Of a DNA stretch of 64,000 bases, positions 1-11,760 are shown piece after piece. A program made the translations under genes and the position numbers. The DNA is from Datura wrightii. Its lineage: Eukaryota; Streptophyta; Magnoliopsida; Solanales; Solanaceae. The stretch's first letter is position 1. Each line of letters begins with the position of its first letter. The stretch lies in assembly GCA_035772735.1 (NCBI GenBank), contig JASDFA010000002.1:37034501-37098500 (forward strand). The letters are read 5' to 3'. Under the pieces are notes generated by a model. The model was not told the origin of the DNA and ran no database searches. It saw only the letters and a program-made list of their open reading frames with translations.

Positions 1-1003
1 TAATTTTTATACCTTCAACTTATTAAACAAGCCCTATCATGCCTGATGGGGTATTTCACTCTAGGTCAGATAAGCCCAATCATAAAGACTCTAAATGCTC
101 TCCATTAGAGCATTTTCGCTCTCTTTATCTAGAAAGAACCTACAAAAATAAAAATAAACATGTCAAGCCATAAATAAAACATTAATACTAAAAGTTATAT
201 ATCTAAATTTAAAACAAAAATAAACTTACCCAGATCCATCAGGCATAATCACTAGTCTACCTAGATTGTCTTTCTCTCTTGGTTGTGGCTCTCCATAGGT
301 GCTCTATATGACTTGGTGAAAGGTGGAGTAGAAGTACCTCATGAGTCTGACTCGGAGTTGTTATCTCTAAGTCAAAAGATGGACAAGTATGGAGATGAAC
401 CAGTCAGGGAAAGATTACCCAACAATGAATACGTCGAATTTCCCTATGGTGGAAGAATGTCATGTGTAGGCATGAAAATGTGAGAAGTAGTAGAAAAAGA
501 AGGCGCAGAAGAATATGCCAGATTCCCAATGCCATAGGGGACATAGGACATAGGTAGAGAAGAGTGCAGATGTGGAGTAGATGAAAGAACACTTGAAGCA
601 GCGTTAAAATCTAGTGGTCTCTTAGGTGTTTTCCTACTAATCTTACTCGATTTACTACTCCTACTACTATGAACTCAATCACCATCACCTGATGACATTT
701 GCATATAAGTTTACATTAGAATACGTAAAAAAATACAATTATTAAATATAATAATTGCTTAAAAGAAATAAACTAACTTGATAATTGTCATTTTGCCATT
801 CTTCCTCCTCACTTATTTCATAATCATTATTTGATTCTTCCCCCTCCTGTGGTTCATTTTCATTATCTAATTCTTTCTCAATAATTGTAATTTCAATTAC
901 CTCATCATCTGAAACTTCTTCAATTATATGTTTATCATGTTCTAAATTGTGTTATAACTCAACATCTATAGTTTGATGAACAACTGCCACATCATTTTCG
1001 TTG
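1..1003 (-). pseudogene. Decayed DNA-transposon gene, Ptta/En/Spm (Transposase_24)-like
   Basis: Read on the minus strand, this stretch gives an acidic, Asp/Glu-rich segment (about 1000-790), a Ser/Lys/Arg-rich segment (about 690-600), a short segment ending MPDGSG (about 250-235), then after a likely intron (GTAAGT donor near 233, TTTTGTAG acceptor near 138) a segment near 60-10 resembling a TWSxIPxxxRxxLFNKLK pattern if three stops (TAG, TGA, TAG) are read as Trp, Arg and Gln. Such a W-x-x-I/V-P motif after a PDGxGF-type motif is what I recall from plant Ptta/En/Spm transposase fragments. The gene is broken by many stops and runs off the left edge. It is cut on the right by the LTR beginning at 1004. 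Assignment is from memory of the family, so moderate to low. Confidence 0.35.
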
Positions 1004-2446
1004 TGATGACGCCAAAACTATACCTCAAACAAAGTATAAAACAATCACTTATAAAATAAAGAACCCAACCGGGGTTGGGGAAGATCCCACGAAATATGAT
1101 TAAGATCCCTATTAATGTAGTTATTACAATTTCAGTTTAGGTATTTCCTAATAGGGATTCAAAAATAACAAGTAGCAATATTATCAAGCTGTTGTTATCA
1201 ATGGATGTGAATCATTAGAGATGTGTTCCCCATGACTTTATAACAATGTAGGATTACCGTGTGATCTAGCACAATGTTTAGTATGCAGAATCGATAACCT
1301 TTATTAACCTAACGATTGGTTCTCTCTTATTAGATGACTATCCTCCATTTCCCGAATAGATCTCATGAGTTTTGCATTTTAACCCTTATAATTAATTCTA
1401 GATTTGCTTTCCATTGACCATGGCTTAAGCTATTAAATGAAAGTTGGTAGTTGCAAGTCTCTGTTTTTATTCCTCTTTTCTAATCTATAGCTCTCTAGTT
1501 TCAAGAAAGTAAAGAATATAGGCAAGTTCTAATGTTGTGCGCCGTTCAAAAGCATTCATAATGAAAGGAATAACAATGCAATCATATTCATTGGTTTAGA
1601 ATCACTAAGACGTAACCCTAATTTATTATTTCGTCATGGTTTCCACAACCCTATTTGTGGGATTTAGCTATTCATACTTTCAAGAGCGTAAGAGGAATTT
1701 TTATAAGAAAACATAGTTAAGAACATACAACTTTATTAGAATTGCCCAAAATAGCAATTGCAATTAATCATCAAAATAAAAAACACATCATTGTTCGTTG
1801 AAAGCTAGTGTCATAATAGGTCTCCAACTGTGGTTAGGAAACTCTAAACATCTTTTGATAATAAAATAAACCTAAATAAAATATTTATACAACACTAAAA
1901 TGCTTTCCTACTTTAACAGGGATTGCAGCGTCGGGAGGTCCTCTGAATCATGGTAGGATACCACGACTCATATGTTCTACTTGCAGCAGCAAATTCAGGT
2001 TCTAATCTCTTCAAGTAAGAATCTCTTCAAGTAAGAATGCTCAGTACGACTTTTGGTATGATACCATGAGTCGTGACTTCTAGTCGTGGTTTCAACTCTT
2101 GAAATTTACTTTCTCTAATCATCACATCGCGGGTCATCATTATGAGTCATATTATTCTAGTAAGGATCCGTGGTATCTATTCGTACATTGAAGATGTTAT
2201 CTTGACAATTTTCTGATTCCTTATCACGAATGCTCAGGACGACTCATACCACGGTGGTACAGTTCATAAGAAATCTCATAAGATGCACTTTCTTCACTTT
2301 TCCATTCTTTTCTAAAATCCAACTCCCAGAACCTGTTTTCCCTGCAAAATTAATAAAATAACCTCATATTCATATACATGTACCTAAGTACTAGCATATC
2401 TTCAATGTTTTAAGCATCAAAAGAGTCGTAAAACCACAACACATCA
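1004..2446 (-). mobile_element. LTR of Athila-like element I-1 (3' LTR, minus strand)
   Basis: On the minus strand the block starts TGATGTGTTGTGG and ends GGCGTCATCA, so it has TGAT...ATCA ends. A purine-rich tract sits just outside its start (2447-2470 on this strand), which marks it as the 3' LTR of a minus-strand element whose body lies to the right. It is clearly related, but diverged, to 10023-11681: both share the GAACCCAAC...GGTTGGGG block, the GATGTGTTCCCCATG block and the start. The U3 part (about 1940-2290) holds repeated words of the type ACGACTC/GAGTCGT. No coding capacity is seen. Confidence 0.75.
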
Positions 2447-3434
2447 ATACCCTCAATTTAGAACTTTTGCATGTCCTCAGCCAAAGAAAACATAACTACG
2501 CATAACGATGCTTAATCAAAAGAAACCTAGAAGAATTATGGTAGTCATATTAACCATTTGCAAACATGAGCTTTAAAAGTTACCAAACCCCGCCTATACA
2601 ATAAAAATCAAGATTGTTGTGCATATGTAGAGCTACTTACCATGACATAATGGGATCTAAGTATGGCATCATATTATCGGCAAACAATCGAGTAAACACT
2701 AATGCCATTGATCCAGACAACTAGCAGCTAATAACGCAATCCATGCACCCTCATAACAAAGAAGTCCCATACACTCATAAACATATATGTATATCAAAAA
2801 TAGGGACTGACAATAAAGTACTCACTATCTCAAAGAAGTTCAAGCAATGTGTGTAAAATACCATAGGCTTGCCCTTATATTCTCTACCTCAGTTCTAGAG
2901 ACAGACGGATTAGGATCACTACAGTACTTTTATTAGCTTGTGGTGTAGGATTGGGGATGGATATAGTAAATATAGGTAAAGTGACTCAACCCTCCTTGGC
3001 ACTACACTAGCTTTTGCTCTACTTCTAACTACTTTCTCCTTTTTCTCTCTTTGTTTCTTCCCTTTTTTGTCTCTCTCTTGTTCTCTTTTTTTTTCTAAAC
3101 TCTTGGATGTGGTTTTTCACTTTACTTTTCTCTCTTTTTAAGATGTAAACAATTTTCTTTTTTGATTCATTTTCATTCTGTTTTTCTTTTCTTTTATTTT
3201 CTTTTTCTTTCTTTTCCAACCACACCACAGCCGCTTCTTTTCGACAAATAGCTTCTTATTTTCATTACCAACATTTTTATACACTCCAAAAATAGACACC
3301 CTAAACTTAGGCAATTTACCTGAGTTGAGGTACATAATGTCAGAACAGGGACAGGGGTCAAAGCGAGTTCTTCAGAAAGAAAGTGGGAAGGTGAATAGCC
3401 TACTCAAAGAAAAGGTCAATGTTGGCTCAAAATT
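2447..3434 (-). other. Non-coding 3' part of element I-1, with polypurine tract
   Basis: The first 25 bases are the polypurine tract side of the 3' LTR (minus strand AAATTGAGGGTAT directly before the LTR). Positions 3020-3220 are a long pyrimidine-rich, low-complexity stretch (TTTTCTCTCTTTG type) that produces spurious basic ORFs on the minus strand. Nothing else recognisable is seen; it is best read as untranslated region of the retrotransposon. Confidence 0.5.
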
Positions 3435-3628
3435 TCATGACATTCTGAACCCAGCTCACGTACCTCTTCAATTGGTGAACAACCCAACCCTTTGAACATA
3501 CTACATCACCAGGTGGTGAAGAGTCAATATCGAGGTGCCAAACCTCCCGTAAATGTGACCTTTTGGGGAAGATCAGTCTGTTATCCCTAGAGTAACTTTT
3601 ATCCATTGAGCGACGACCCTTCCACTCG
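3435..3628 (-). pseudogene. Plastid 23S rRNA fragment (domain V), nuclear insertion
   Basis: The minus strand reads as the peptidyl-transferase part of 23S rRNA. Recognisable pieces, in order, are AGTGGAAGGGTCG, TTACTCTAGGGATAACAG, GGTTTGGCACCTCGAT, CACCTGG, GTTCACCAATT and GGTACGTGAGCTGGGTTCAG. The wording TTACTCTAGGG and CTTCCCCAA fits the plastid rather than the bacterial gene. Compared with what I remember of plastid 23S, most changes are C-to-T or G-to-A, as expected for a nuclear copy decaying by methyl-cytosine deamination. It is about 194 bp, far too short to work, and cannot be a functional rRNA. Near-identical 25-30 bp sequences containing GAAAAGGTCAA and TTGGCTCAAA flank it on both sides. 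It lies inside element I-1. Confidence 0.9.
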
Positions 3629-4172
3629 AAGAAAAGGTCAACATTGGCTCAAACTTCAGGATCAAGGGATACTTATTTCATTTGGTAGGATTATTTAGGC
3701 TAATAGTGGACTATTCAAAAATAGCCTATGATCCTTTCCTAACCAACTATCCTCCAACCTATGCAAGACTAACTGAGCAATTCTATATCACACACACAAG
3801 GTATAACTAAGTAAATACCTCGATCTGACATGGCACAGGGCTACATTACCAACTACTACCTATCCGATTCATGCACACAGTTAATCCACAATTATCATAT
3901 TCATACTTTTAATTCCATAGAAAGATCCACATTGATCATAACTTTCAACAAACTTACAACTCAACTTAAACTAAAAATTCAGGGGGGTTGGTTTTTTTTT
4001 CACAAAATTAAAACATTTTCACATGTGCACTTTTTATTCGACTACTATGTTCTCCTACATTAATTCTAATTAAGAATAACAAAACAAAAATTCTAGACAT
4101 GCCAATTCTACTAGATAACATACCCGAGAGAAAAAGAAACATGGCAATAAAAACCCTCGGGTGTAACAAAAT
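3629..4172 (-). other. Internal non-coding segment of element I-1, left of the solo LTR
   Basis: The segment matches 60260-60740 in a diverged way: both contain CTTTCCTAACCAACTATCCT, a TACCAACTACTACC/CACACTACCTATC block and the ACATGyCrATTCTAmTAGATA block in the same order. It is therefore one of two copies of the same element region (3' untranslated part, minus orientation). No gene is seen; the 77-residue plus-strand frame at 3830 has no recognisable content. The solo LTR interrupts it at 4172/6754. Confidence 0.6.
4168..4172. repeat. Target site duplication AAAAT, left copy
   Basis: AAAAT directly before TGTCACGCCCC, identical to 6754-6758 directly after the other LTR end. Confidence 0.85.
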
Positions 4173-6753
4173 TGTCACGCCCCGCCTTGAGGGGGGGTAC
4201 GACTGGCACCTGGTGCCCTACTAAGATCTGACCTGCTAGACTATTAAGCCTGGGCGCGTCTGGCGCCTGGCTGGCTCTAACTCAGGTTTCTGGGAACAAA
4301 GGGATATATAACGGCTGTAAATATAGCCCCCGGCCCATTGGCCTATCGCCTGCTGTACCTGTCTTGGCAGCTAACCAGAAATATAGTAACTCAGGGAAGC
4401 CTATACGGGCCGACAAGGCCACCATGCTGTCTAGTTATCTGCTGCTTAATCAAAAAGCACAAAAAGAAGCTACGTGACCGGCGAGGTCACCACTACTGAC
4501 AACTATGGCCTCACACGACCATCACAGAAGTAAGAAAGAGTAAAGACAACTATACAACTGCACGACCCCACACGACCGGCTCATCTGACCACAGGGATCT
4601 CATACAGAATGCAAGCCTCTAGGAATAGTAATAGAACTGATCGGGACAGGGCCCCGACCTACCCATGCTATATACAACAAAAGTAACTGAACTACACCTC
4701 AGAAATTCAGCCTCCGGATGACTGGAGCTGAATACTCAACCGCTGACAGGGAGTTACGTAGAATCACCTGCTCGTCTAGGAGTACCTGCAGGCAAGTAAT
4801 GCAGCACCCCACTGGGCGTCAGTACCACTGGTACTGAGTATGTAAAGCAACTGAAATAATATAACTGAAAATAACATCTGAAAGCAATAATATGACTGAT
4901 GAAGCTGAAGTAGGAGGAATAACTTAACTGTCTGATGATGTAGATCGCACCTGTTCTTACTGATACCGAAGGAAGTACGAATCATACCTGGAAGTGTATC
5001 ATTCTACTACCAACCCACTCGCATCTAATATAACATGGCATAGTATACATAACATAACACAGCACATACAAACCTTACCCGGCCCCCATAAGCCGGGAGG
5101 TACAATCAACACAGAATCTATGCCCCTACCCCGGTCATCCCATCTCCTATAGTGGCTGTAAGCATCCTGCCGGTCCCTGGGTATGCACCTGGGCTCGCTG
5201 AGCCCCTGACTATAACTGTACCTGAGTCCGAAGGACTTTAAATCAACACCCCGGGCGTACCCGCTCGACGGGGGTGTATAAGGGCCGACCAAGGCACAAT
5301 ATGGGGAAACTGGCATCCCATCTTCGTCCCCTTGCGGGATGGCATATCACTCCGTAGCGTGACGTATCCTCGTCCTCTGGCGGACGAGTCGATACAGCTA
5401 TTAACCTTGGGCGGTCAGGGATGCTAGGTAATCCAACCCCAATCAATACAACGGTCTCAACTACTCATGCTGTCTGTGTATCTCATAATCCAAAACTAAT
5501 AGGCGTAAGGTATTATATAAATCATGTACTGGGCTAATAATAGCAATCTGTAAGTGTCTGATGCATGCTGAGACAAGTAAGTATAAATATGAATATAGTT
5601 TCCTGTCTAACTGTACTGGGGCAAAGGCTATACAAGCGGGTGTTTCTGCTGAAGGCTATGCTGTTCACTAGGTTTCTGTATTAACATGATTTCCTATTTC
5701 TAACATGCTTTCTAAACTATATACAGTTACTATTCTATATCTGGAATGCTTTACTGACCCTGTACTACCTTGCGAGGTTTCAGCTAAACACAACAATATC
5801 TTGGCAGGGCATTTTATATCACATACTGAATATACTGAGCAATCTTACTCATTTATATTCGAATCTATATCATACGGATAGGTATCGTACACGTTACGGC
5901 CCAAAACTGCTCATATTGCACCAATGTTCAAGATAATACAATAATCAATTTCTAAACCTTCTACTGGTCTGTAAATTACTACACTGCTTCAATGTTACTC
6001 AACTTGCCGAGGAAACTTAACTTTACATACCTTATCTTTGAATATTCGTCCGTCGGACGAGGCTCGGCCGGTACTTCTACTGTTTTCTCCCAACTGCATT
6101 CATAAATACGTCAATCAATACTAAATACAACGTTATTTCAAAAGGCAACGTCACTTTCGATATAGTTTATAGCCTAAACTTAGGCTTATCGAAAGACGGT
6201 CGAAAACTCGCTATTTTTCAGCGGCCCAGAAGGGAGAAATATTTACTTCTCAACTAGGAAAACATGGACATTAACTTAGAGCAATTCTACTTACTTTAGT
6301 TCGGCGGCTCGCCAATTCATCGGCCGTATTTTGTGAAACTAATTCCGTAGAAATGCTCTCTGCTGCTAAATACCTTGGTATCTAGGATAAATTTGGGTTT
6401 GGGCAGCGTTTGGCAGTGTAATCGGATGAAAATATTTAATTTTCCTACGTTTTCTCTCTGCTTCTGCGCTATTCTGGAAAATGTATAAGGATTAATAAGT
6501 TTCAACCGAAGTGGGGGCTTTATATACTTGGGCCTGGACAAGGGCAACGTGGCACGGAGCCATCGTGGAGGCCTCCCCTCCGTGACACGCTGCCATCGCG
6601 GAGGGGCTCTGCCTCGGCTCCTCCCGCGATGGTTCGATAGGTTTCTCGTTCGATCTTTTCCCGGGCCTTTCCCTAGCACGTATGGCTTTCAAATATGCTT
6701 AACCAATGTGCGAGTAGGTCGTCTAAGTGCCGGGAATTCTACGGGGTATAACA
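4173..6753 (-). mobile_element. Solo LTR of a chromovirus related to element B (minus strand)
   Basis: On the minus strand the block begins TGTTATACCCCGTAGAA and ends AAGGCGGGGCGTGACA, the same ends as the LTRs of element B (22486-24634 and 29921-32038). Shared internal words include the CTAGGGAAAGGCCCGGG block near the start and the Asp/Gly-rich GC block around 5050-5420. A TATA-like box (TATATAAAG, minus) lies at 6519-6526, preceded by a GC-rich tract with CGTGGCACGGAG and CCTCCGTGACACG words (6540-6630). It is flanked by a perfect 5-bp duplication AAAAT, and no internal coding region is present, so it is a solo LTR left by recombination between two LTRs. Length 2581 bp. Minus-strand frames inside it are spurious. 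Confidence 0.9.
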
Positions 6754-6758
6754 AAAAT
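6754..6758. repeat. Target site duplication AAAAT, right copy
   Basis: Exact match to 4168-4172. Confidence 0.85.
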
Positions 6759-7454
6759 ACACCATTAAAAACTACAAGTACTCCCCCAACATAAGATCAT
6801 ACATTATCCCTGATACATCAAAATAAAACAGGGAGTGGGAAGATACCTATGGTTCCCTAAGAGTTCTTATCCTCCACAGTAGGTGGGTGCATTGGTGCAC
6901 CCTCCATATAAAGAATTGTGGTGCCAGTGATGGCCGGCGCACTAAATGATAGAATAGGTGCGAGGGCCCCCTCTGTACCCCCTCTATACCTCATCATCTC
7001 TCTTTACTAACTATGGCTCACCTGAAGGGTCCTCGCCCCTCACTATCAGATCAGGTACAACATCTGAGCTCCTAGATCCCAAACCCTTTCCTGTAACTCA
7101 GCCATGTGCAGGTCATGGGCTTTCTGGCTAGCCATTTCTACCTATCATTACTCCTTCCTTAACTTTTTTCTTTTCTTTTGTTGGGTGTGCTCCAATTCTA
7201 CTCAAGTGTATTTCTCTTTCCCTTTTCCTCGAGGCTGGCTTGATGGACCAAAAACCAATGATCTCCTCATCATCTATAAACACCTCTCCAGGTAGCAAGA
7301 TGGTCGAGGCTAGCAATATAGATTGCTGGCAGGATGAAAACTCTGCAACCTCACTCCTAAGTGTGCTCAACTCATTTCTCATGCTATGAAAATGGGCTAT
7401 ATCTTCTAGTCTGTCATTAAGTTGTAGCTCAATGCCATTATGCCTAGTGCGCAA
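6759..7454 (-). pseudogene. C-terminal end of the I-1 accessory ORF (plant transposon-type)
   Basis: Minus-strand reading from 7454 leftwards gives a segment with MRNELSTLRSEVAEFSS followed by a Lys/Arg-rich stretch (around 7200-7140). It parallels the minus-strand segment at 61420-61100 of element I-2, which has a similar MR-x-LRxEMGSIRSQVVELSS heptad-like helix followed by a KRRKRDRKE stretch. This is the tail, possibly coiled-coil plus nuclear-localisation-like, of the same accessory ORF. Its upstream part is missing because element H begins at 7455. Stops and frameshifts interrupt it. Function unknown. Confidence 0.5.
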
Positions 7455-8160
7455 TGATGAGTTGGTAATTTAACAACTCATTAGGATTTTAAGCATGATC
7501 TATTGCTTTGTTTTCACACAAACTAAAAAGGTTTTATGCCCTTTCTCTTTGTTTTTTTAGGTATTGGACTTAGACAAAGAAAATACAAGGATTGAACAAA
7601 AGGCACTCTATTGGAAGCAAAGAACTTGCACGCCACATATTGGCAACTACGAAATGGAGGTGCCACGTAGTTGGCACTGGGAAAGAGCTAAAAGGAACAT
7701 GTGAAGTGCAAGATGGCACCTGCGGAACTTAGGTGCAAATGCGGCAAAGGATTAAAACAATTCCGCATAGGCTTGTGATGAACCAGCGGCTCGTGAATGG
7801 GCAGGCACCTATAAAACGCAGGTGCTGCGCAGGTGATCCAGATTGTTGACAAGGGCAAAATCATCCAACCCATCTACTTCAACTGCAGGTACATCAGGAC
7901 CCAATTGAGTTTAAGGCTATTGAATCAATCCCATTCTAGTTGACACCTCATCTACTGCACATTCCTAGCCCTTTCTCATCACTTGCAACAAATCATTTGC
8001 TCAATCTCGTTCCATAAATTTGAATTTAATATTATTTTTCCTTTTTCCTCTAATTTTTACTTTGCACATGTTAAAAAATGATGCACACTAATTTGAGTTA
8101 TTTTTCAACTTTTGGAGTACCATTCTAAATTTCTTGTAGGATTCGACCCAACATCCATCA
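7455..8160 (+). mobile_element. Probable 5' LTR of Athila/Tat-like element H
   Basis: Begins TGATGAGTTG and ends CATCCATCA, immediately before a poly-T and weakly Asp-PBS-like stretch (8166-8185), with a gag remnant downstream. The first 27 bases form a hairpin with an 8-bp stem (7457-7464 with 7474-7481, ATGAGTTG/CAACTCAT), at the same place as the hairpin at the tip of element A's LTR although the stem sequence differs. No second LTR copy is seen, so the right boundary is uncertain. The 706 bp length is short next to the other LTRs here. Confidence 0.45.
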
Positions 8161-8359
8161 GGTATTTTGTTTTTGACAATGACCGTTACTACCTCCTTTA
8201 AACGGGAGAGATGTATTGAGCGTTATTAGGAAAATGGTGTTGTTGCTTGGGAATTGAGTTGTCATTACCATTAGTTGTTTGGTGATTTAAATTTTTTTTG
8301 CATCTTGTGTTTCTATTACGTTGTTTTTTTTATTTTGCTATTTTCGTAGGTTTGTGAAA
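8161..8359 (+). other. Leader of element H, degenerate PBS
   Basis: T-rich leader between the presumed LTR and gag. TTTTTGACAATGACCG near 8171 could be a worn tRNA-Asp primer site (compare 40381), but the match is weak. Confidence 0.3.
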
Positions 8360-10022
8360 ATGACTCACTCTATCAACGAGTGTAGTGTGGATGGCTTAAT
8401 GGAAGAAGAGGATGATATTGTGGTTAATGATGTAGCTAGTGTCATTCACCTACCACCTACGGTAGGGAATGCGGTCTTCCATGTAACAAGCACCATGTTG
8501 CACCTATTGCAAATGAAGAGGTTGTTCGGAGAACAAGCTGGTGAGGATGCTAATCGGCACCTCCAGAACTTCATTGATGTTTTCAACCACTAAATATAAC
8601 CAACATCAAACAAGAATCCATCCATTTGAGATTATTCCCATTCTCTTTGACTGGAGAGGCCACAGTATGGTTGGAGGAGTTGCCTCTTAATTCAATCACA
8701 TTATGGTATGAGCTAACTATAACATTCCTAGATAGATTTTTTCCACCTTCCCGGATGCTCCAACTAAGGGATAAGATTATAAATTTTTTCCATCTCCCGG
8801 GAAGCTGATTCATGAAATGTGGCTCCGATTTAAGAAGAAAGTTGTTATTTTCCCTAATCATGGTCTACCCGATAGGGTGTGTCTCCAATATTTCTATTGG
8901 TCTTTTGATTCTATCAACAATTAAGTGGCAAACAATCTTGCAGGTGGTTCAATCATTGACCAAGCATTTGGCATGGATAAGGCATTTCTTGATAGGATAA
9001 CAAAGACTAATAAAGCTTGGCACAGTAGAGACACCAAGCTGTTTGCAAGTTGATGGACAAGCACATTAGTTGGGGTTTCGGAACCAAAGGCGACAATGCT
9101 AGTGGGACGCAAGGTCACAATCCATATAAGGAGGATGTTTCGCAGCCAAGATATGATAAGGAGTGTCAGTATATGGCGGGCCAAATAATGGGTTTTTGTC
9201 AAGGATATGAAGGTGCAAACCAAGGCCCTTGACGTCCTTATGACGGGAATAAAGGTTGGAGGGATAGGGAAAATCAAGGATGGAGGGATAGGGATAATCA
9301 AGGATGGAGAGATAGAGATAACCGGTGGAGGAACTGTGAGCTTGGATGAGATAGGGATGATACCATCAAAGTGCAAACCCATACATTCCCCCTTCTAAAT
9401 TTGATGTGTCCTAGATGTAATGTAGTGTAAGTGATATGGGTACATCCAGGATTAAGGAGATTCTTATGAGAGTATTGAAGAAGTGGAGCCCACCAATAGC
9501 GGTGTTAAAGAATTAAAAGGGAAGATGTCTAATGTTATCCAAATGGTAAGCTCCAATTTATCTTCAATCAAACATTTGGAAGCCCAAATGAATCATCTAT
9601 CCACCCAAATGAACCAAATAATTAAAGGAACCCTTCCTAGTGAAACAATGCCAAATCCAAAGAAAGATGCCCATTGCATAGCGATTGTTACAAGGACTGG
9701 GAAGGTTGTTACTAAAGGGGGAGATAAGAACAAAGTAGTTATTGGTTCTAAACCAATTGAACAAGACTTAAGTAATGACGTGCAAATGCACCTAGTTTTG
9801 TTGAGGATGAAAATGTTCTCGAGGAGGAAGAGGTTGAAACTCCTTCTAAAGATATGAATGTTGATGAAGAGGGCGAGGGCCCCCAACGTTTAAGGCCAAG
9901 CACCTAGGATTCCACCTCCTTACCCTCAACAGTTTACCAAAAATTAAGAAGACAACCAGTTCAAGAAGTTTATCAATATGTTTAGCAAGTTGTCCCACAT
10001 GCCACTGGTAGATGTGTTACTC
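8360..10022 (+). pseudogene. gag remnant of Athila/Tat-like element H
   Basis: Broken gag in at least three frames. The start ATG at 8360 opens MTHSINECSVD. The segment around 8630-8770 has the gag core LFPFSLTGEATVWLEELP and FLDRFFPPSRMLQLRDKI, the same core seen in C (LFPFSLSGEAILWL) and A (LFPFSILGEAKRWSK). Further on, 9160-9330 is a Gly/Arg/Asp-rich repetitive stretch with a tandem of about 24 bp (GGATGGAGGGATAGGG units near 9250-9310), and 9480-9660 gives an LEAQMNHLSTQMNQI helix like that of related gags. It ends near 10020 in the segment before the protease, where an unrelated minus LTR begins. Protease and everything downstream are lost here. Gag would form the virus-like particle. 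Confidence 0.7.
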
Positions 10023-11681
10023 TGATAGCGCTCAAAATCACACCCCTATAAAAGTATGACGCAGACATTGTCAATAAAGAACCCAACTAGGTTGGGGTCG
10101 ATCCTAGAAAAAATATGGTTAAGATGTAGATTAATACGATTAATTACACTTTTAGTACAGTTATTTCTTAATGAAGGGTTTTAAAAAAGAATTAAGTAAG
10201 AAATTAGTAGATTGTGGTTGTAATCAATTTTATGCAAGTAAATAGGGATGTGTTCCCCATGTATTCATAAAAGCTTTGGGTTATTAACTAGTGATCTATC
10301 CCCATATTAGCCTACAAAATTGATAACATACGTTCATCAAAATGATTGGTTCGTTCCAATTGGATGACTATACTCAATTACTGGATTAGGTCTCTTAAGT
10401 GTTCTCACTTTAAATATTATCAGCTATTCCAACTTAACTATCCTGCAACCACAACTCAAGTTATTCAGTAAAACTTAATGTTTAAGGCTTTATTGTTCTT
10501 CTCTTTTCCTAATTTCTATGTCTGTAGGTTCAAACAAGTAGAAGATTCAGGCAAGTCCTAATATTTCGCATCATTAAGAAACTTTTAAGATGAAGAGATG
10601 AACAAAACAAGCATGCGAATGAGATTAGAATTACTTTTATGTTAACGCTAGTTAGTTAATTCACCATGGTTTCCACTACCTTAGTTTTGGAGGTTTTAGC
10701 TATTTATGGTTGCAAGAAAAGAATTAGATTTCGTAAACGAAAGAATAATTAACAACTTACAACAATGATTTAATAAAAGCCCAATTGATTATTGCACAAT
10801 CAAGAGTATGATCAATTCAAGAACAATCAACGGAATTTCCAAGAAATTCGTGAATTTGACCTCCAAGTAATGTCAAGGGAAACCAAGAAACACGATTACA
10901 ACTTTAATGAATTGGTCCCGCAAGAAAATAAACTAAAAAGTATTTATACAAATAATTGGAAACCGTTCCTAAATTAAAAGGGAAACTACTAAAACTGCCG
11001 CCACCATAACCTACAAGTCATAGAATGAAGCTATGAGTTGTGGCTTCCATCCTTAACATGTAGGAAATATTGAAATCTTCTATGTCCTGGGAGAAGGTAT
11101 GACTCGTACAATGAAACTACGAGTCATATAATGCCTGTTGTAATATGATCTTGAAAAGTCTGGCATCCTCTAGAATTTGCCACGAGTCCATGGTACGGTC
11201 CATACATTGATGTCGCGACTTGTGATCCTTGTTCATACTTTGAGACCTACCAATTTGACATCTTAACTTGACCTCGCGGATCCTTGGTATAAGTCGTATG
11301 ATGTAGTTACGACTTGTGCCTTCCATTTGTACCGAGATCTCTAGTAAGTGCAAACTTCTGCTTTGTGTCACGACTCCTTGGTACGGCTCGTAGCATGATT
11401 GGACAACTTGTACCAAGAGTCATACTTGGCCTCAACACTTGTGCATATCCTCTGGTCCTCATCATGGCTACATGGACTCGTACCACCAAGGTATGGCTTG
11501 TTCTATGAATAACCCTTGCCTTATTTTCTGCACTTTTGCCTCCTTTTTCAGAATTCAACTCTGAAATATGATTTCCTTAAAAACCAAGTAAAAGCACCTC
11601 ATATCTGTGCAAACATACCCAAGCCCAAGCATTTTTCCTATGTTTTAAGCGTCGAAAGTATTGTAAACTCATAACACATCA
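10023..11681 (-). mobile_element. LTR of an I-family Athila-like element (minus strand)
   Basis: Minus strand starts TGATGTGTTATGAG and ends TGAGCGCTATCA; TGAT...ATCA ends as in 1004-2446, with the same internal blocks in the same order but clearly diverged sequence and 216 bp more length. The U3 part (11010-11510) is packed with ACGACTCGT/ACGAGTC-type words. A polypurine-side sequence follows at 11682, so this is a 3' LTR whose body lay to the right and was lost or displaced by chromovirus DNA. Confidence 0.7.
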
Positions 11682-11760
11682 ACACCCTCAACTTAAAACT
11701 TTTGCATGTCCTCGGGAAAAAAAAACAACACTATAAAATGACACTTAAAAGGAAAGTAAA
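11682..11760 (-). other. Polypurine tract side and stub of the I-family element body
   Basis: Minus strand AAGTTTTAAGTTGAGGGTGT directly precedes the LTR, matching 2447-2470 of I-1. Only about 80 bp of element body remain before the chromovirus LTR at 11761. Confidence 0.6.

Noticed and set aside
3138..3335. Lys/Arg-rich minus-strand frames over 3025-3335
   Set aside because: They come from a long pyrimidine-rich low-complexity stretch; no domain and no conservation in the I-2 copy.
4999..5316. Minus-strand 105-residue frame rich in Gly, Arg and Pro
   Set aside because: Inside the solo LTR, with the same kind of frame in the matching LTRs of B; not conserved as protein.
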